NCBI GenBank assembly: GCA_006937955.1
Contig: SSNP01000007.1
Coordinates: 2,955,896 to 3,019,895, forward strand
Direction: 5' to 3'
From: Pachypanchax playfairii
Lineage: Eukaryota; Chordata; Actinopteri; Cyprinodontiformes; Aplocheilidae
Length of the DNA stretch: 64,000 bases
In this document: positions 14,001 through 23,843 of the stretch, in pieces
How the letters are laid out: each line of letters begins with the position of its first letter
Position numbering within the stretch: the first letter of the stretch is position 1
Notes under the pieces: model-generated
What the model was told of the DNA's origin: nothing
The model's input: only the letters and a program-made list of their open reading frames with translations
The model's database searches: none
Made by a program: the position numbers and the translations under genes

Positions 14001-15826
14001 CGTCGAATAGAGTCGTTCAGGGAGCCGTACACACATCGCTCACCATCAAACGTGTTGGCTTCACACTTGGCACCTGACAGTGAAGCAAAAGTGATACAAA
14101 GAAATATGCTTTTTTTTTTTAGATCTAAATAAGTAAATCAAAAAATTGTTGCGGAAAACAGTTAGTACAAATACATCTGTATAAAGCTGGACTCATATTA
14201 AATGTGGGGTACCTCAAGAAACAGTTCTGGGTTCAAAATATTGCATATAAATGAGATGCACAGTATCAAAAATATACAAATTGGTCATGTTTGCAGATGA
14301 CAAAAATGTTTTCTTGTCAAGTGTGAATTTGCAGCAGGATTCGGAGGTGATCACAAAATAATCCCATTAAACAAGTAGTTTGATATAAATAAACTGTCTT
14401 TAAATTTAGATCAAATTTAATTGTTTTTTTTGGAAATCATAAAAGAAAAACAGAAATAAAAATATGAAGAATGTGACTAATGTGAATATAGAAATTAAAT
14501 GAAATGAAATTTCTTGTCGTGATCTTGGACCATAAAATCTACAGGACAATCGTTCATAATCTTCGAGGGATAATGGCATGGATTTTTGCTAAATTGGGCA
14601 CATCTTAAATCAAAAGGCATTGTATACCTTATATTGTTCATTACTTCTACAACACCTCAGTTAATGTGTGGAGGTGTATAGAAATACATCCAAAACAAAT
14701 ATACCAACAACAAACATCATGCAGAATTGAACAATCAGAATTATCAATAATGCAGGATCATACAAAGAAACTTTCCATTAAAACACACACTATAAAGTTC
14801 CAGGAATTTGTTGAGTTTAAAATACCAATAATATTTAAAGCAACATGGTTCCTAATGAAATAAAGAAATTATTTACAAGGCCATAAAAGAAAAATGATTA
14901 TGGAGAGAAAAATAATTAATAATAAATAAATATGGTTATTTTTTAAAATAAGTAGATTTTAAAAATACATAAATTAAAATTCAATAAATCACTATTACTG
15001 TAATATTATTTTGAGTGGTTTGGAGAAATCAGTAAAATCTAGTTCTTACCACTAGCCAACAGGTACTGGACCAGCTCCTCATGACCACAGAGACAAGCAT
15101 AATATCTGCAGGATAAAATGCTCAATTTCAACTTTCCAAAATGATGGGATGTTAAAAGATCTGACCGTCAATCAATAATACTTACAGAGGGGTGCTGTCC
15201 CATTTATCTCTCACATTAAGGTCCACATCTCTTTGCTCAACAAGGTATCTTGATAAGAAAAATGCAATTACTGCAATGTTTTTATTTACACAAGTTCCTG
15301 TCTGTCACACAACTCCAGTGCACACAGATCATTTTCAGCAGATTTAAACAGATGAATAATAATAATAATAATAACAACTGTGCTTTTGCATGACACAAAA
15401 TAGCAACACTTGATGCAACTACACCATACTGGACTTCACAGAACATGTTTGATGTATTTTTATCATCTGGAAAACAAACTGGAAAAACACTTTTATGATA
15501 TGATATATAACTTCAAAAAGAAAAGAAACTTTAAATGCACCATGGTCCTTTTTGACAATAACAGTCTGAGCAGCTAACCTAAACCTAAAAGCTGGTTCAC
15601 TGAAGCTAATGTTAGCAACCTAGCCTCTCGGTCATGTTAGCTCAGAGAGAGCAAGAATGTTAAATATGATATTTTTCAACATGTTATTAGCTGTAAACAT
15701 TTAAAAAGGAGCTTTATCGAGCTCAGTTTTACACCAAACCACATCAAAGGACAGAAACAGCGTTACCTACCTGACTCTACAAATGTCGCCCTTTCTGCAA
15801 CTACTAAACAAATCATACACATCCAT
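11089..15826 (-). CDS. abtb1: Ankyrin repeat and BTB domain protein ABTB1
   Basis: ABTB1 (BPOZ family) carries N-terminal ankyrin repeats and two BTB/POZ domains. The family is linked to Cul3-type ubiquitin ligase adaptor roles and to eEF1A binding. Minus-strand coding exons are 15771-15826, 15186-15248, 15050-15105, 13929-14073, 13658-13817, 13525-13570, 13240-13356, 12898-13010, 12715-12813, 12458-12625, 11394-11594 and 11089-11295. They total 1431 nt and encode 476 residues; from memory, human ABTB1 is about 478. Ankyrin sequence covers roughly residues 1-95, BTB1 about 107-205 ('SDVKFLVHGQTFPAHRCVL') and BTB2 about 253-390 ('YPDICFRVEGYDFLCHKAFF'). The C-terminus is 'IEEANQKLEALEELLSN'. 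The start is set by the family N-terminus 'MDVYDLFSSCRKGD'; the frame stays open upstream to 16222. Splice sites are GT-AG throughout and no lesion was seen. Confidence 0.96.
11785..11870. mobile_element. Possible hAT-like MITE remnant
   Basis: In an abtb1 intron, 'GGGCTGCAGCATTCAAATA' is followed by 'AATCGAGTACTCTATC' and the near-palindrome 'ATCGATTAATCGATTACTC'. This resembles the end of common vertebrate hAT-type elements with ATCGATTAATCGAT motifs. Only one end is visible. Confidence 0.4.
12150..12367 (-). mobile_element. tRNA-derived SINE in abtb1 intron
   Basis: On the minus strand it starts GGGCGGCGTAGTCTAGCGG (tRNA-like A-box region) and carries a perfect B-box block, GGGTTCGATCCCCGG. 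A body ending in a 'CCCCACGAGGGATTAATA' tail follows. It lies between the exons at 11394-11594 and 12458-12625 and leaves both intact. It is clearly distinct from the 4361/17589 family. Confidence 0.75.
14180..14930 (+). mobile_element. Decayed L2/CR1-like LINE reverse transcriptase
   Basis: It lies in the abtb1 intron between 14073 and 15050, antisense to the gene. Plus-strand translation shows reverse-transcriptase landmarks in order: 'CGVPQETVLGS' near 14205, the catalytic-type 'MFADDKNVFLSS' near 14290, a 'VLGLTVDHKIYRTIVHNLRG' block corresponding to the FLGV..D block of L2/CR1 enzymes, and 'SVNVWRCIEIHPKQIYQQQ' near 14660. Stops and frameshifts break it up. The order and wording fit an L2/CR1-type element. 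Confidence 0.7.
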
Positions 15827-16005
15827 GATCGCCTCGGTGAAATTGGTCCTCTGTGATGCATTGAGACGGACTGCCAACCAGACAGGTGAACCACGGTTAG
15901 CTGTAGGTTTAGATGCTGTTCGGTTGACGGTGAGAAAGTTGGCAGGCTTGCACACCTCTTTGGATTGTTGTGAGAGACAGCAGGCGCAATTCGTGACCCT
16001 GGCAC

Positions 16006-16071
16006 CTCGTAGTGGCACTTCCGGTTGGCTGCTGGCAGCTCGTAGTGGCACTTCCGGTTGTCTGTTGGCAG
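16006..16071 (-). promoter_or_regulatory. Tandem duplicated ETS/GABPA-type sites
   Basis: Two adjacent 33-bp copies (16006-16038 and 16039-16071) differ at only two positions. Each holds CACTTCCGGTTG (16016-16027 and 16049-16060). On the minus strand, the direction of abtb1, this is CAACCGGAAGTG, containing the ETS/GABPA core ACCGGAAGTG. The sites lie about 190-235 bp upstream of the abtb1 ATG. Such sites typically drive TATA-less housekeeping promoters. The function is inferred; the motif and duplication are seen directly. Confidence 0.7.
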
Positions 16072-16678
16072 TAAGGTAAGGATCACATGTAACACTGTAT
16101 CCACCATGAGTTATACACCCTGTACTCACTCGGACAGTTATCAATTGTTGACAACCTTCGAGTCTTCCTACGTGTTTTGGTCTAGAGGGCTCAATCACGT
16201 GACAAGAATGTGTTTCCTTCACTTGATTTGCAGAAAACTAGCAAACAGAAGACTACTCACTGTAGAAAACTAGGTACGCCTCCGATCCCTATATACTCCC
16301 ACAAAAACAATGTATGAATAAAGTATTTTATATTATATTTATAACAGGCGAATACTTAAAAAAATAATAAAATGTTTGGTATATTCTATTATGCATAAAA
16401 CTAAAATATTCGAGCTGAAGTATGTGACTTGAATGCAGCAGATATCTTTGGGTTCAGCGTGTTCCTGAAAGCGGCGATAAAACTTCAACTTACTAAATGA
16501 GTTTGCCTCATTTTCTTTTATTTAACCAGTGTCTAACTCCATCCCTTTCCATGTTATCCCACTGTTTGTCCAAACAACAACATTATATTGGTGATATTTC
16601 TGCGAACATTAAGGTCAAATAAATGTTCCCAATGTAAACAGAATACTTGATTCGTTTATTCTGCATGTGAATGCGTTC

Positions 16679-16794
16679 GCAAGAGAAATTCTGTAGACAC
16701 ATCTTTGACATTTTGAGATGGAGCATTCCAGTCTTTCTTTCTTCTTTCTTTTCTTTTATCTTTTTTTTTTTTTTTTTGCAAGAGAAATTCTGTA
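16679..16794. repeat. 17-bp direct repeats around a pyrimidine tract
   Basis: GCAAGAGAAATTCTGTA occurs at 16679-16695 and again, identically, at 16778-16794. The 82 bp between them end in a CTTT-rich stretch and an uninterrupted poly-T run. The arrangement looks like a target-site duplication around an insertion, or a slippage duplication. The source of the insert is not recognisable. Confidence 0.6.
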
Positions 16795-17588
16795 ACACCC
16801 TGAAACTGTTGTGCAAATTTCAAAGGTGGTTAGTAAGAAAAAAATCATATTGTCAAGAACCTTATTCATGTCTAACAGTAAGTAGGCAGAGTAAATACCA
16901 GATTTGCACGTTACCTGTGACAGCTTTGTTGAGAGATGCATATCCACATTCTTGGTTACTTATTGTCTCCGTAAAAGGAGGAGCACTGAGTAATTCAGCC
17001 TCTACTGGATAATGATCACTCACTTTGAGAGCCTGTCATAGGATGGGCATGAGTATTATTACCAAGAAAATGACTTTTACTATACTATCAGGACTGATGG
17101 CTCACCATTTCTTTCGTCATCTCAAACTCTTTGTGGAAATTAAATGGTTTGGCTAGGTGTGATTATTTATTGTCCTTGTAGTTGTGTCCACATCATCAGC
17201 AATCAGCCAATGGAAATTCTTGTTGCTGCGAAAACGGATCTTTTCAATTTTCTTTAAAGTGACATATGGATCATCTGCTCTGAAGTCCCCCAAGATCATT
17301 ATATTCTAGAGGAAATCAAAGATAAGAATCTGTTATGTGTTCTTCCATTAGAAAATCAGCATACAAAGAAACATAATTGATAAAGTAAATATAATTCACA
17401 GGTCATATATGTTTAATATGAAGGTATATAGAACACGTGCATGGTTTTGTCCTCGCTTCTTACATCTGTTTTCCATTTGTTTCTCCCTACCAGGAAAAAG
17501 TCATACAGCTCATCCAGTTCTCTTTCTGAATGGTGCGGTGTGGCTTGGACTGGCATCAGCACGAGATCCTTCAACACTGAAATAAAAA

Positions 17589-17893
17589 CATCCAACCACT
17601 CATTTCCTGTTCAGGGTCCGCAGGAGGCGGGGTTACAAGGTTACACCCTCAACTGGCAATTCATACATCACAGGGTCCAATCAGATAACCAATCAACCAT
17701 TCACACATACACACACAGCTAGAGCCAATTTAGCGCCACCAATTAGCATGCATGTTTTGGTCTGTGAAAGACCACATGCATGCATGCATGTGGAATACAT
17801 ACAAACTCCAAGCAGAAAGATCCCTGCTGGGAGTCAAACCCAGAACCCTTTCATTGCAAGGCTGCTGCACTAGTTGACTATGCCACCATGCAA
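17589..17893 (-). mobile_element. tRNA-headed SINE-like element, copy 2
   Basis: Read on the minus strand it runs from GCATGGTGGCATAGTCAAC through a B-box-like GGGTTTGACTCCCAG, 'GGAGTTTGTATG' and 'GACCCTGTGATG' to a 'GACCCTGAACAGGAAATGAG' end. This parallels the element at 4361-4723 block by block. It sits in the DNase pseudogene intron, right beside the exon at 17464-17576, and contains an alternating GCAT tract near 17777. Confidence 0.7.
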
Positions 17894-18399
17894 TTCTGCT
17901 ACAATCTATAGAAAAGTACTTTAACACATCTTTGATTGTTATGAAACATGAACACATGTGGATGCACACACTGTACAAAACAATTTCTGCATCAACTCAT
18001 TAACTATCATGTCAAACTAAATCCCTCTCAGAACTCACAAACATGGCGACCTATTCTGTAGCCATGAGTCAGACAAGCTACAGACGTCACGACTCAAATC
18101 AACCCAAGCAGGTTCAGAACAATCCCTGTTATGACATTCTGAATGTGGTGGAGAGACTGACCCGTGTTGTGAGGTTTGAAGTAGAGCGCATAAGGCTCTC
18201 TTGCAAATGCATCCATGTTGTCCATCTGATTATCTTCATATTGATAAGAGTCGATCAGATCCACAACATCATCCCTAACAGTTGAGAAGAAAAATCATTT
18301 TGAGCAGCTGATAGATTTTTCTTTTACAATGTGATGGTAGATTTACCTGTAGAGAAACATGAACTGTTCCTTGTATCTGCTCCTTCCCTTCCTTCCTTC

Positions 18400-18457
18400 T
18401 GCATGGTGCCCTAGGCGAAAAAGGATTTTGGCGCCCCCTACTGCCCAGAACACAAAC

Positions 18458-18503
<46 letters not shown>

Positions 18504-18636
18504 TTTAATTATTACTTATTTTGCTCTTTACATGAGATGAGTGGTGTGTCCGACAGTTTGCTCAAAAAAAAAAAAAAAGAGAATTTGGCGCCCCCTCCAG
18601 CAGAGGGCACCCTAGGCAATATGCCCAAAACCGGCC
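18400..18636. mobile_element. Repeat inserted in the DNase exon, with GATA microsatellite
   Basis: Two related GC-rich blocks ('GGTGCCCTAGGCG' with 'TTTGGCGCCCCCT', and 'TTTGGCGCCCCCT' with 'GGGCACCCTAGGC') flank an ATAG/GATA tetranucleotide run at about 18460-18502 and a poly-A stretch. The coding sequence resumes on both sides: 'SHHYTLQL' to the right and 'GRSRYKEQFMFLYR' to the left on the minus strand. That shows the element landed inside an exon. The family was not identified. Confidence 0.65.
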
Positions 18637-19231
18637 CTGCAGCTGCAGAGTGTAGTGATGGGACATGTTGACCCTGAGACACCCTCCAAGAGTTATTCTC
18701 ATTTTACTGTTTATTTTCCTCCATACTAAGAAAAAATACCCACTTATTAAGCTCTGTCAGTAACAACTTCATCAAAGTCCCGCTCACATCCACCACCTCC
18801 AGAATAACAATGATGTCATATCGAGACACTATCTGAAGAAAGACAAAATGTTTTGGTCTTTGTGACTGTAAAGATTCAGAAGAATAACTTTTTTTTTCAT
18901 CTCTGTGCCAGGTTTGGTTTTATTTTCCTTTGTAGTAATCCTTTGAATGCAGCTTTAATTACAGCAGAAGACAGAAATAATTTTCATTTTCACATTTGGC
19001 TTGACTCTTGGCTGCTTCACAATAAAAGAACTGTCAGTGACAAGAAGCTTTCATTTCTACTGTCGTTTCATCAGAAGTCTGCACTGATTCGGAAAGCCAC
19101 TGAAATCAGTAACATCCTCCTTCACTGTGAGTCAGAAACAAATGTTTTACCTTCACTAGAGCTGACAGGATGTCAGGATGTCAGACTTTAGTCACTCCGA
19201 ACCTCTGTGCGTTGAATGCAGCAACCTTCAT

Positions 19232-20239
19232 GTCTGTGAGAAGAAGAGCTGATACAGACATCTGATGTTTCTACACTGTAAACATATTACTGGCTCTGTT
19301 TTCTAATTGCATTTACCTCTGATGATGTACAGATGCTTTGCTCCTCTTCGGTGGCGCACTGTCTTGACAAACTTTCAATATAAGCCTGGTTGTGTGAGAA
19401 AGTTTCATCTTTGTGATTGTTTTTTTTATGAGAAGTGTAGGACAGGCTGTTCTGCTCCACACCAGAGAGTTTGAATAGAAAGCTGAGATATTTTGAACCC
19501 AAGTGGACCAACCAGTTCTATTGTTCATAACTGAATGTGATTAAGTGTGATTAATAACACAGTTGAAATGTTAAAAAAAAATGAATGAAAAAAATCTAAA
19601 TCATCTTTCATTTTTATTGTTTGATGTAAGAAAAAAAATGATCTGAAGCCTTTGACGTTTGAAATGACTAACTTTATTGACCTGTTGTTGTTCAAAGGTA
19701 TCAATTAACTGATTGGTAAGTTATGTCAGTTTTCTGCTCTGAAGCATTAAAGATGCAATGCAACATGAACACCACAACAACACCCAGTGAATCGACACAA
19801 TGCCTGACTGAGTGTTGAATATATTCTGTAACAAACAGCTGCGGTAACACTCCCAAATCATTAGTTGTTCAAGTTGAAATAATGTGAAACTAGACTTCTT
19901 TGCTTTGATGCAACAATGCTAACACGCTCACTTGACGTTTAAAACGGATTTATCTGGTTAAATTTCATTTTTTTTCTCACGTGTTCTTTTATCTTTATTA
20001 GAGCTCTTGTCTCGAAACACACTTCAAACTTTTCTTTTGGTTACTTTGGATGATCAAGTTTCAAACACTGCAAATGTTTTACAAGATACACGCCCAGAGA
20101 TGCAGAACGAGATTATTTTCCAGTGAAAAACACGAAGAAGATGCGTATTTACAACGAGGGGGGTAGGTGGGAGGCATCTTTTAGACAGGTCGATCCGCAT
20201 TCACATAACTTCACTATCACACCACACCCACATCTGCCA
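19232..20239. other. Intergenic; keratin upstream region
   Basis: Sequence between the start of the DNase pseudogene and the keratin promoter. No other exon was recognised. The last 100 bp contain CACACCCA-type boxes just before the TATA element. Confidence 0.5.
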
Positions 20240-20245
20240 TATAAA
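20240..20245 (+). promoter_or_regulatory. TATA box of the keratin gene
   Basis: TATAAA within 'CATATAAAGTTAC' lies 76 bp before the keratin start codon. A canonical TATA box suits a tissue-specific, highly expressed gene and predicts a transcription start near 20270 with a roughly 50-nt leader. CACCC-like sequence lies just upstream (20221-20231). Confidence 0.6.
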
Positions 20246-20320
20246 GTTACAAAAACAGGTAAACAATACACAAAACAGTCTACCACCAGCTGAGCTGTTC
20301 ACTCTCTGAGCGACAGCATC

Positions 20321-23300
20321 ATGAGTCTGAGGAATAAACGCAGAAACCGCCGTGGAATTCACTTATCCGCCGATGGCTTCAGCAGCAAGTCTTTGGGATC
20401 CCGCTCCATCCCCAACATCAGCACAGCTACTGATCATGTGGTTCCAGTGACCATCAACAAGAGCCTGCTCACCCCGCTGAACATAGAAATTGACCCTGAT
20501 GTTAAGGCTCTTCGCACCCAGGAGAAAGAAAAGCTCAAGGGTCTTAATGACAAATTTATCTCATACATTAATAAGGTGAGAAGTCTTCTTGAAATTCTTG
20601 TCAGAAATTTAAATGAAAACTTTAAAGATCAGAAGCTTCTGTGATGTTCAGTAGACATTTGGTTCATTTCTTGCTGCTTCTGTTCCAGGTTCGAGGGCTG
20701 GAGCAGAAGAACAAAGTGCTGGAAACTGAATGGAAGCTGCTGCAGGGAAAAACTCCTGCTCGCTCTGAAGTTGAACCCTTATTCATCTCCCACATCGCCC
20801 TCCTGCAAAAAACCCTTGATGATCTCAACTATGACAAAGAGAAACTTGACAAGGAGAGAATTGCCATGATAAAAAATACACAAGATTACAAGGAAAAGTG
20901 AGACTTAAAATAAAAAAAAAATGTTGTGGGAGTTTGAGTTTAGAGATAAACTTGGTAAGAACTGATATTTCTGGCTGTTTCAGGTATGAATATGAGATAA
21001 ATAAAAGGAGTGATTCTGAGATGATGTTTGTCCTGCTCAAAAAGGTAAACTCTACACGCTTAAAAAAAAACAAAAAAACAATTCCTTGTAAAACTTGTTT
21101 CATTTTCATCTTAACAGGAAATGTATCTTCTTCTGTGGAGCGGAATAATTAGTTGAGTCACTGTAATAAAATCAGTTTAGCTGAAAAACTGAAGTAATTA
21201 GCACACAAGAAAAAAAACCATAAAAAAATGTTGTTGTTTTTTTGTCAACAGGATGTAGACGATCAAATTGTCTCCAATATGGCTCTGGAAAACCAACTCT
21301 CTGCAGAATCTGAAGATATAAAGTTCCTCAAGGCTGTTTATGATGAGGTAAAAAATCATGAATTTGTTAAATTAAAACAACATCTATAAACATTCATTCT
21401 TTTAGGTTTGGAGTTTGTTCTAACAGCATATTTTATTGTGTTTTTTTTTAAAGGAGCTCAAGGAGCAGCAGGGCAGAGCTACAGATTACTTTGCAGTGGT
21501 GGAGATGGACAACTCTCGATCTCTGAACATGGATCAGACTGTGTCTGAGATCAAGGCTCGGCATGAGGACGTTACTACCCGCAGCAAGAAGGAAACTGAA
21601 ATCTGGTACAATAAAAAGGTGAGAAGTCCATGATTTGGATCAAACACATGTAAGTAATCCAGCTGCATTTCATGTGTTATATGATATTTTAGGTTTTACT
21701 CATTTATTGGCCCAAAAAATATCATAATAATAAGAAGAATAAAAGAGGATAAAGGAGTCAAAAGCTAATCCTCAAACATTTATGAGATTATCCAGACATT
21801 TTTTCATCGGAATCAACCTTGAAAAACCGGATGATTAAAGAGTTTGAGTTTTTTTTTCCTCCTCTGCACCTTACTGGCACCAGTTTGACCAGGTAGCTAC
21901 CCAGATGAAGACGTATGAGAGTCAACTGCAAACCAGCAAGGAGGAAATAGCTCAGTTTAAACGAGCAATCAACCTCATAGAGTGTAAAATTGAAAGGACA
22001 AAATCCCAGGTAGGTGGTAGAATTTATAAACTGTTCAAAACTAAAAGGTGTTAGAATGTATTGTTTGATTACATTTAACAACTAATTCAAAATGAGTCCT
22101 AATCAAGACATTGGTAATAATTTCTTCTTATCCTCATCAAATGTTCATTTTTACTGTTTTGCAGCGTGATTATGTTGAAGTTAACATTACTGAGGTGGAA
22201 CAACGTGGGGAAACAGCCATACTGGATGCCAAAGAACGCATCAAAGACTTGGAGGCGGCTTTAAAGGAAAGTAAACAAGTCATGGCAAGACAAATCAGAG
22301 ATTATCAGAAACTTATGGATGTAAAACTGGCCCTCGACATCGAGATATCCACCTACAGGAAACTGCTGGAAGGAGAGGAACAAAGGTGGGTTGTACAGTA
22401 GATGTCAAGTTAGATTACAACTAGTAAGTTTATATTTTCAAAGATGCCAGTAATTCATTTACTGCTGCCAAACTTATATTCTGCTGCAAGTAAATGCACC
22501 TTGTGTGCAAACACATTCAAATGAGTTCTTCAGAGGTTTTCCAGCTTGTTGCATTGGAATGTTCTCAACTTGGAAAATTTGGACATTTTTATGAGCTGCT
22601 GCACCACTGAAAGATTTCAAAATGTCCACCATCTTTATTTATGAACGATCTGGTTTGGAGGGAAGTCAATCATGTTTTTGTTTTTTTATCACTTTCGTTT
22701 TTTATTTCAAAAGTGATTCATTTTAGGGATGCACTGATACGATTACGTTAGACAGAATCGGCCCCAATAACTGATACCGTAAACCGATGCTTAATATGTG
22801 GAAACTCTGCAATAATTTCACAGAAAATGTTCATTTTTAACATTTAAATTTTAGTTTTGTGATCATTTTTATTAATATTTTACTTTTTATCTAATTCAAC
22901 ATCATTTGTTGTAACAAGCAGAGAAGAAAATAAAACCTGTCTTCCTGTTGCATTTTTTTGTGTGGTAGATATATCGGCATATCGGTAAGTATTCTGATCC
23001 AAGTATCGGTTTGAAAAACGTGGTATTGTTGCATCCCTAATTAATTTGACTACGGTAAATGTATAGACTGTTATATATGATTTCAAACTGCAGTCACATG
23101 TCTCACCTCGATCATGTTTATCTGGACTTTTTAAAACTTCTTCAAGAGCCACTAAAAGCTTTTATATTGCTTTTTTCCGCACACCAGCTCTTTACACTGA
23201 CGGTTGCTTTTTTTATTGATAGAACTAAACAGGACGCTGTTATCAACATCCGTACAAAACCCACCCAATGTAAGTAAAATTAACTACACACAGCTTTATT

Positions 23301-23767
23301 TCATTGGTTTTTATTTTCATATGGTATTTGTCCAATAGCAAATTCAATGATCTCTGATTCTGAGCTGTGGTCTTTAAAAAAAGGTCACAGATACTCTCAC
23401 ATCTTTTCCTGTCTGTTGCTTATGTCATTGTACCGTTTTCTTTCTAACAGCTGTTCCAGTGGAAAACCATCAGCAGAAAAAATCTACCCCAGTTCTCATC
23501 AAGACAGTTGAGACTCAAAACAGGTCGTACAATTNNNNNNNNNNNNNNNNNNNNNNNNNNNNNNNNNNNNNNNNNNNNNNNNNNNNNNNNNNNNNNNNNN
23601 NNNNNNNNNNNNNNNNNNNNNNNNNNNNNNNNNNNNNNNNNNNNNNNNNNNNNNNNNNNNNNNNNNNNNNNNNNNNNNNNNNNNNNNNNNNNNNGCTCCA
23701 GATTCGCTGCAAGACCAGATTTCAGTTTACTTCTACAATAATCTCTGGGGAAATCTCTTATAACTGA
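20321..23767 (+). CDS. Type II keratin (intermediate filament protein)
   Basis: Exons are 20321-20575, 20689-20897, 20984-21044, 21252-21347, 21454-21618, 21884-22009, 22165-22385, 23223-23269 and 23451-23767, about 498 residues if the gap length is right. This is the nine-exon layout of type II keratin genes. Coil 1A starts at about residue 68 with 'LKGLNDKFISYINKVRGLEQ', the type II form of the helix-initiation motif. Rod end is 'LALDIEISTYRKLLEGEEQR', the helix-termination motif. The head is short and basic ('MSLRNKRRNRRG') with few glycines, and the visible tail lacks the glycine loops of epidermal keratins, so it resembles simple-epithelial K8-like forms but is divergent. Type II keratins pair with type I partners to form cytoplasmic filaments. 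A 160-N gap removes part of the last exon, so the tail and stop codon (23765-23767) are provisional. Confidence 0.88.
22724..23039. mobile_element. MITE with TIRs, hAT-like, in keratin intron 7
   Basis: The ends are inverted: TAGGGATGCA on the left and TGCATCCCTA on the right. Inside are 'GATACGATTACG' and 'AAGTATCGGTTTG', typical of a widespread hAT-related MITE. It is about 316 bp and has no coding capacity. It lies between the rod-end exon and the first tail exon and does not disturb the splice sites. Confidence 0.75.
23535..23694. other. Assembly gap (160 N)
   Basis: An unbroken run of N lies inside the last keratin exon. The tail protein sequence across it is unknown. The flanking frames agree only if the estimated gap length is a true multiple. 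Confidence 1.
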
Positions 23768-23837
23768 ACAAATGACCCACATGTGTGTTTGTGTTTAATT
23801 CTTTTCAGGGATGTAAATGACTGTGTGCTGTGCTGAA

Positions 23838-23843
23838 AATAAA
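23838..23843 (+). terminator. Polyadenylation signal, keratin
   Basis: AATAAA lies 71 bp after the proposed keratin stop codon, at a usual distance for a short 3' UTR, and supports the gene ending here. Confidence 0.6.

Larger units (their letters stand above)
15827..16914. promoter_or_regulatory. abtb1 leader and promoter region
   Basis: This is sequence upstream of abtb1 up to the end of the DNase pseudogene. The part nearest abtb1 (to about 16075) is richer in G and C and carries a duplicated ETS-type site, described separately. No plus-strand gene start was found, so a bidirectional promoter is not supported. The part beyond about 16280 is AT-rich with a long poly-T run at about 16761-16777. 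Confidence 0.5.
16915..19231 (-). pseudogene. dnase1l4: DNase I-like (DNASE1L4-type) pseudogene
   Basis: Seven minus-strand exons follow the DNase I family: 19151-19231, 18744-18832, 18347-18673 (interrupted), 18162-18274, 17464-17576, 17106-17305 and about 16915-17032. Family landmarks remain: 'MKVAAFNAQRFG', 'IVSRYDIIVILEVVDVSG' (Glu39), 'RYKEQFMFLYR' (Glu78), 'DSYQYEDNQ', 'GDFRAD' (Asp168) and 'VSDHYPVEAEL' (His252). The gene is dead. Codon 17 is TGA. A repeat interrupts the third exon at about 18400-18636. In exon 6 about 20 codons, including the 'YDRIVVYG' segment with catalytic Asp212, are deleted with a frame change just after 'TINNHT'. Two catalytic positions are altered: His134 is Gln ('LVLMPVQATP') and Asn170 is Arg. 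Most splice sites remain GT-AG. The subtype follows the short N-terminus without a clear signal peptide and is less certain than the family. Confidence 0.88.

Noticed and set aside
15767..16222. 151-residue minus-strand open frame as a separate gene
   Set aside because: Its last residues are the first exon of abtb1. The upstream part has no homology I recognise and covers the promoter repeat, so it is treated as leader sequence.
16058..16273. Bidirectional promoter driving a plus-strand gene opposite abtb1
   Set aside because: No plus-strand exon with homology or consistent splicing follows. The next plus-strand gene starts 4 kb away with its own TATA box.
19287..19511. Minus-strand frame as an upstream exon of the DNase gene
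   Set aside because: The family start codon is already accounted for at 19229-19231. This frame has no signal-peptide-like or DNase-like sequence.
23444..23782. Four frames running through the N gap as coding sequences
   Set aside because: They are open only because N cannot be read as a stop. Only the frame continuing the keratin exon is kept, and as provisional.
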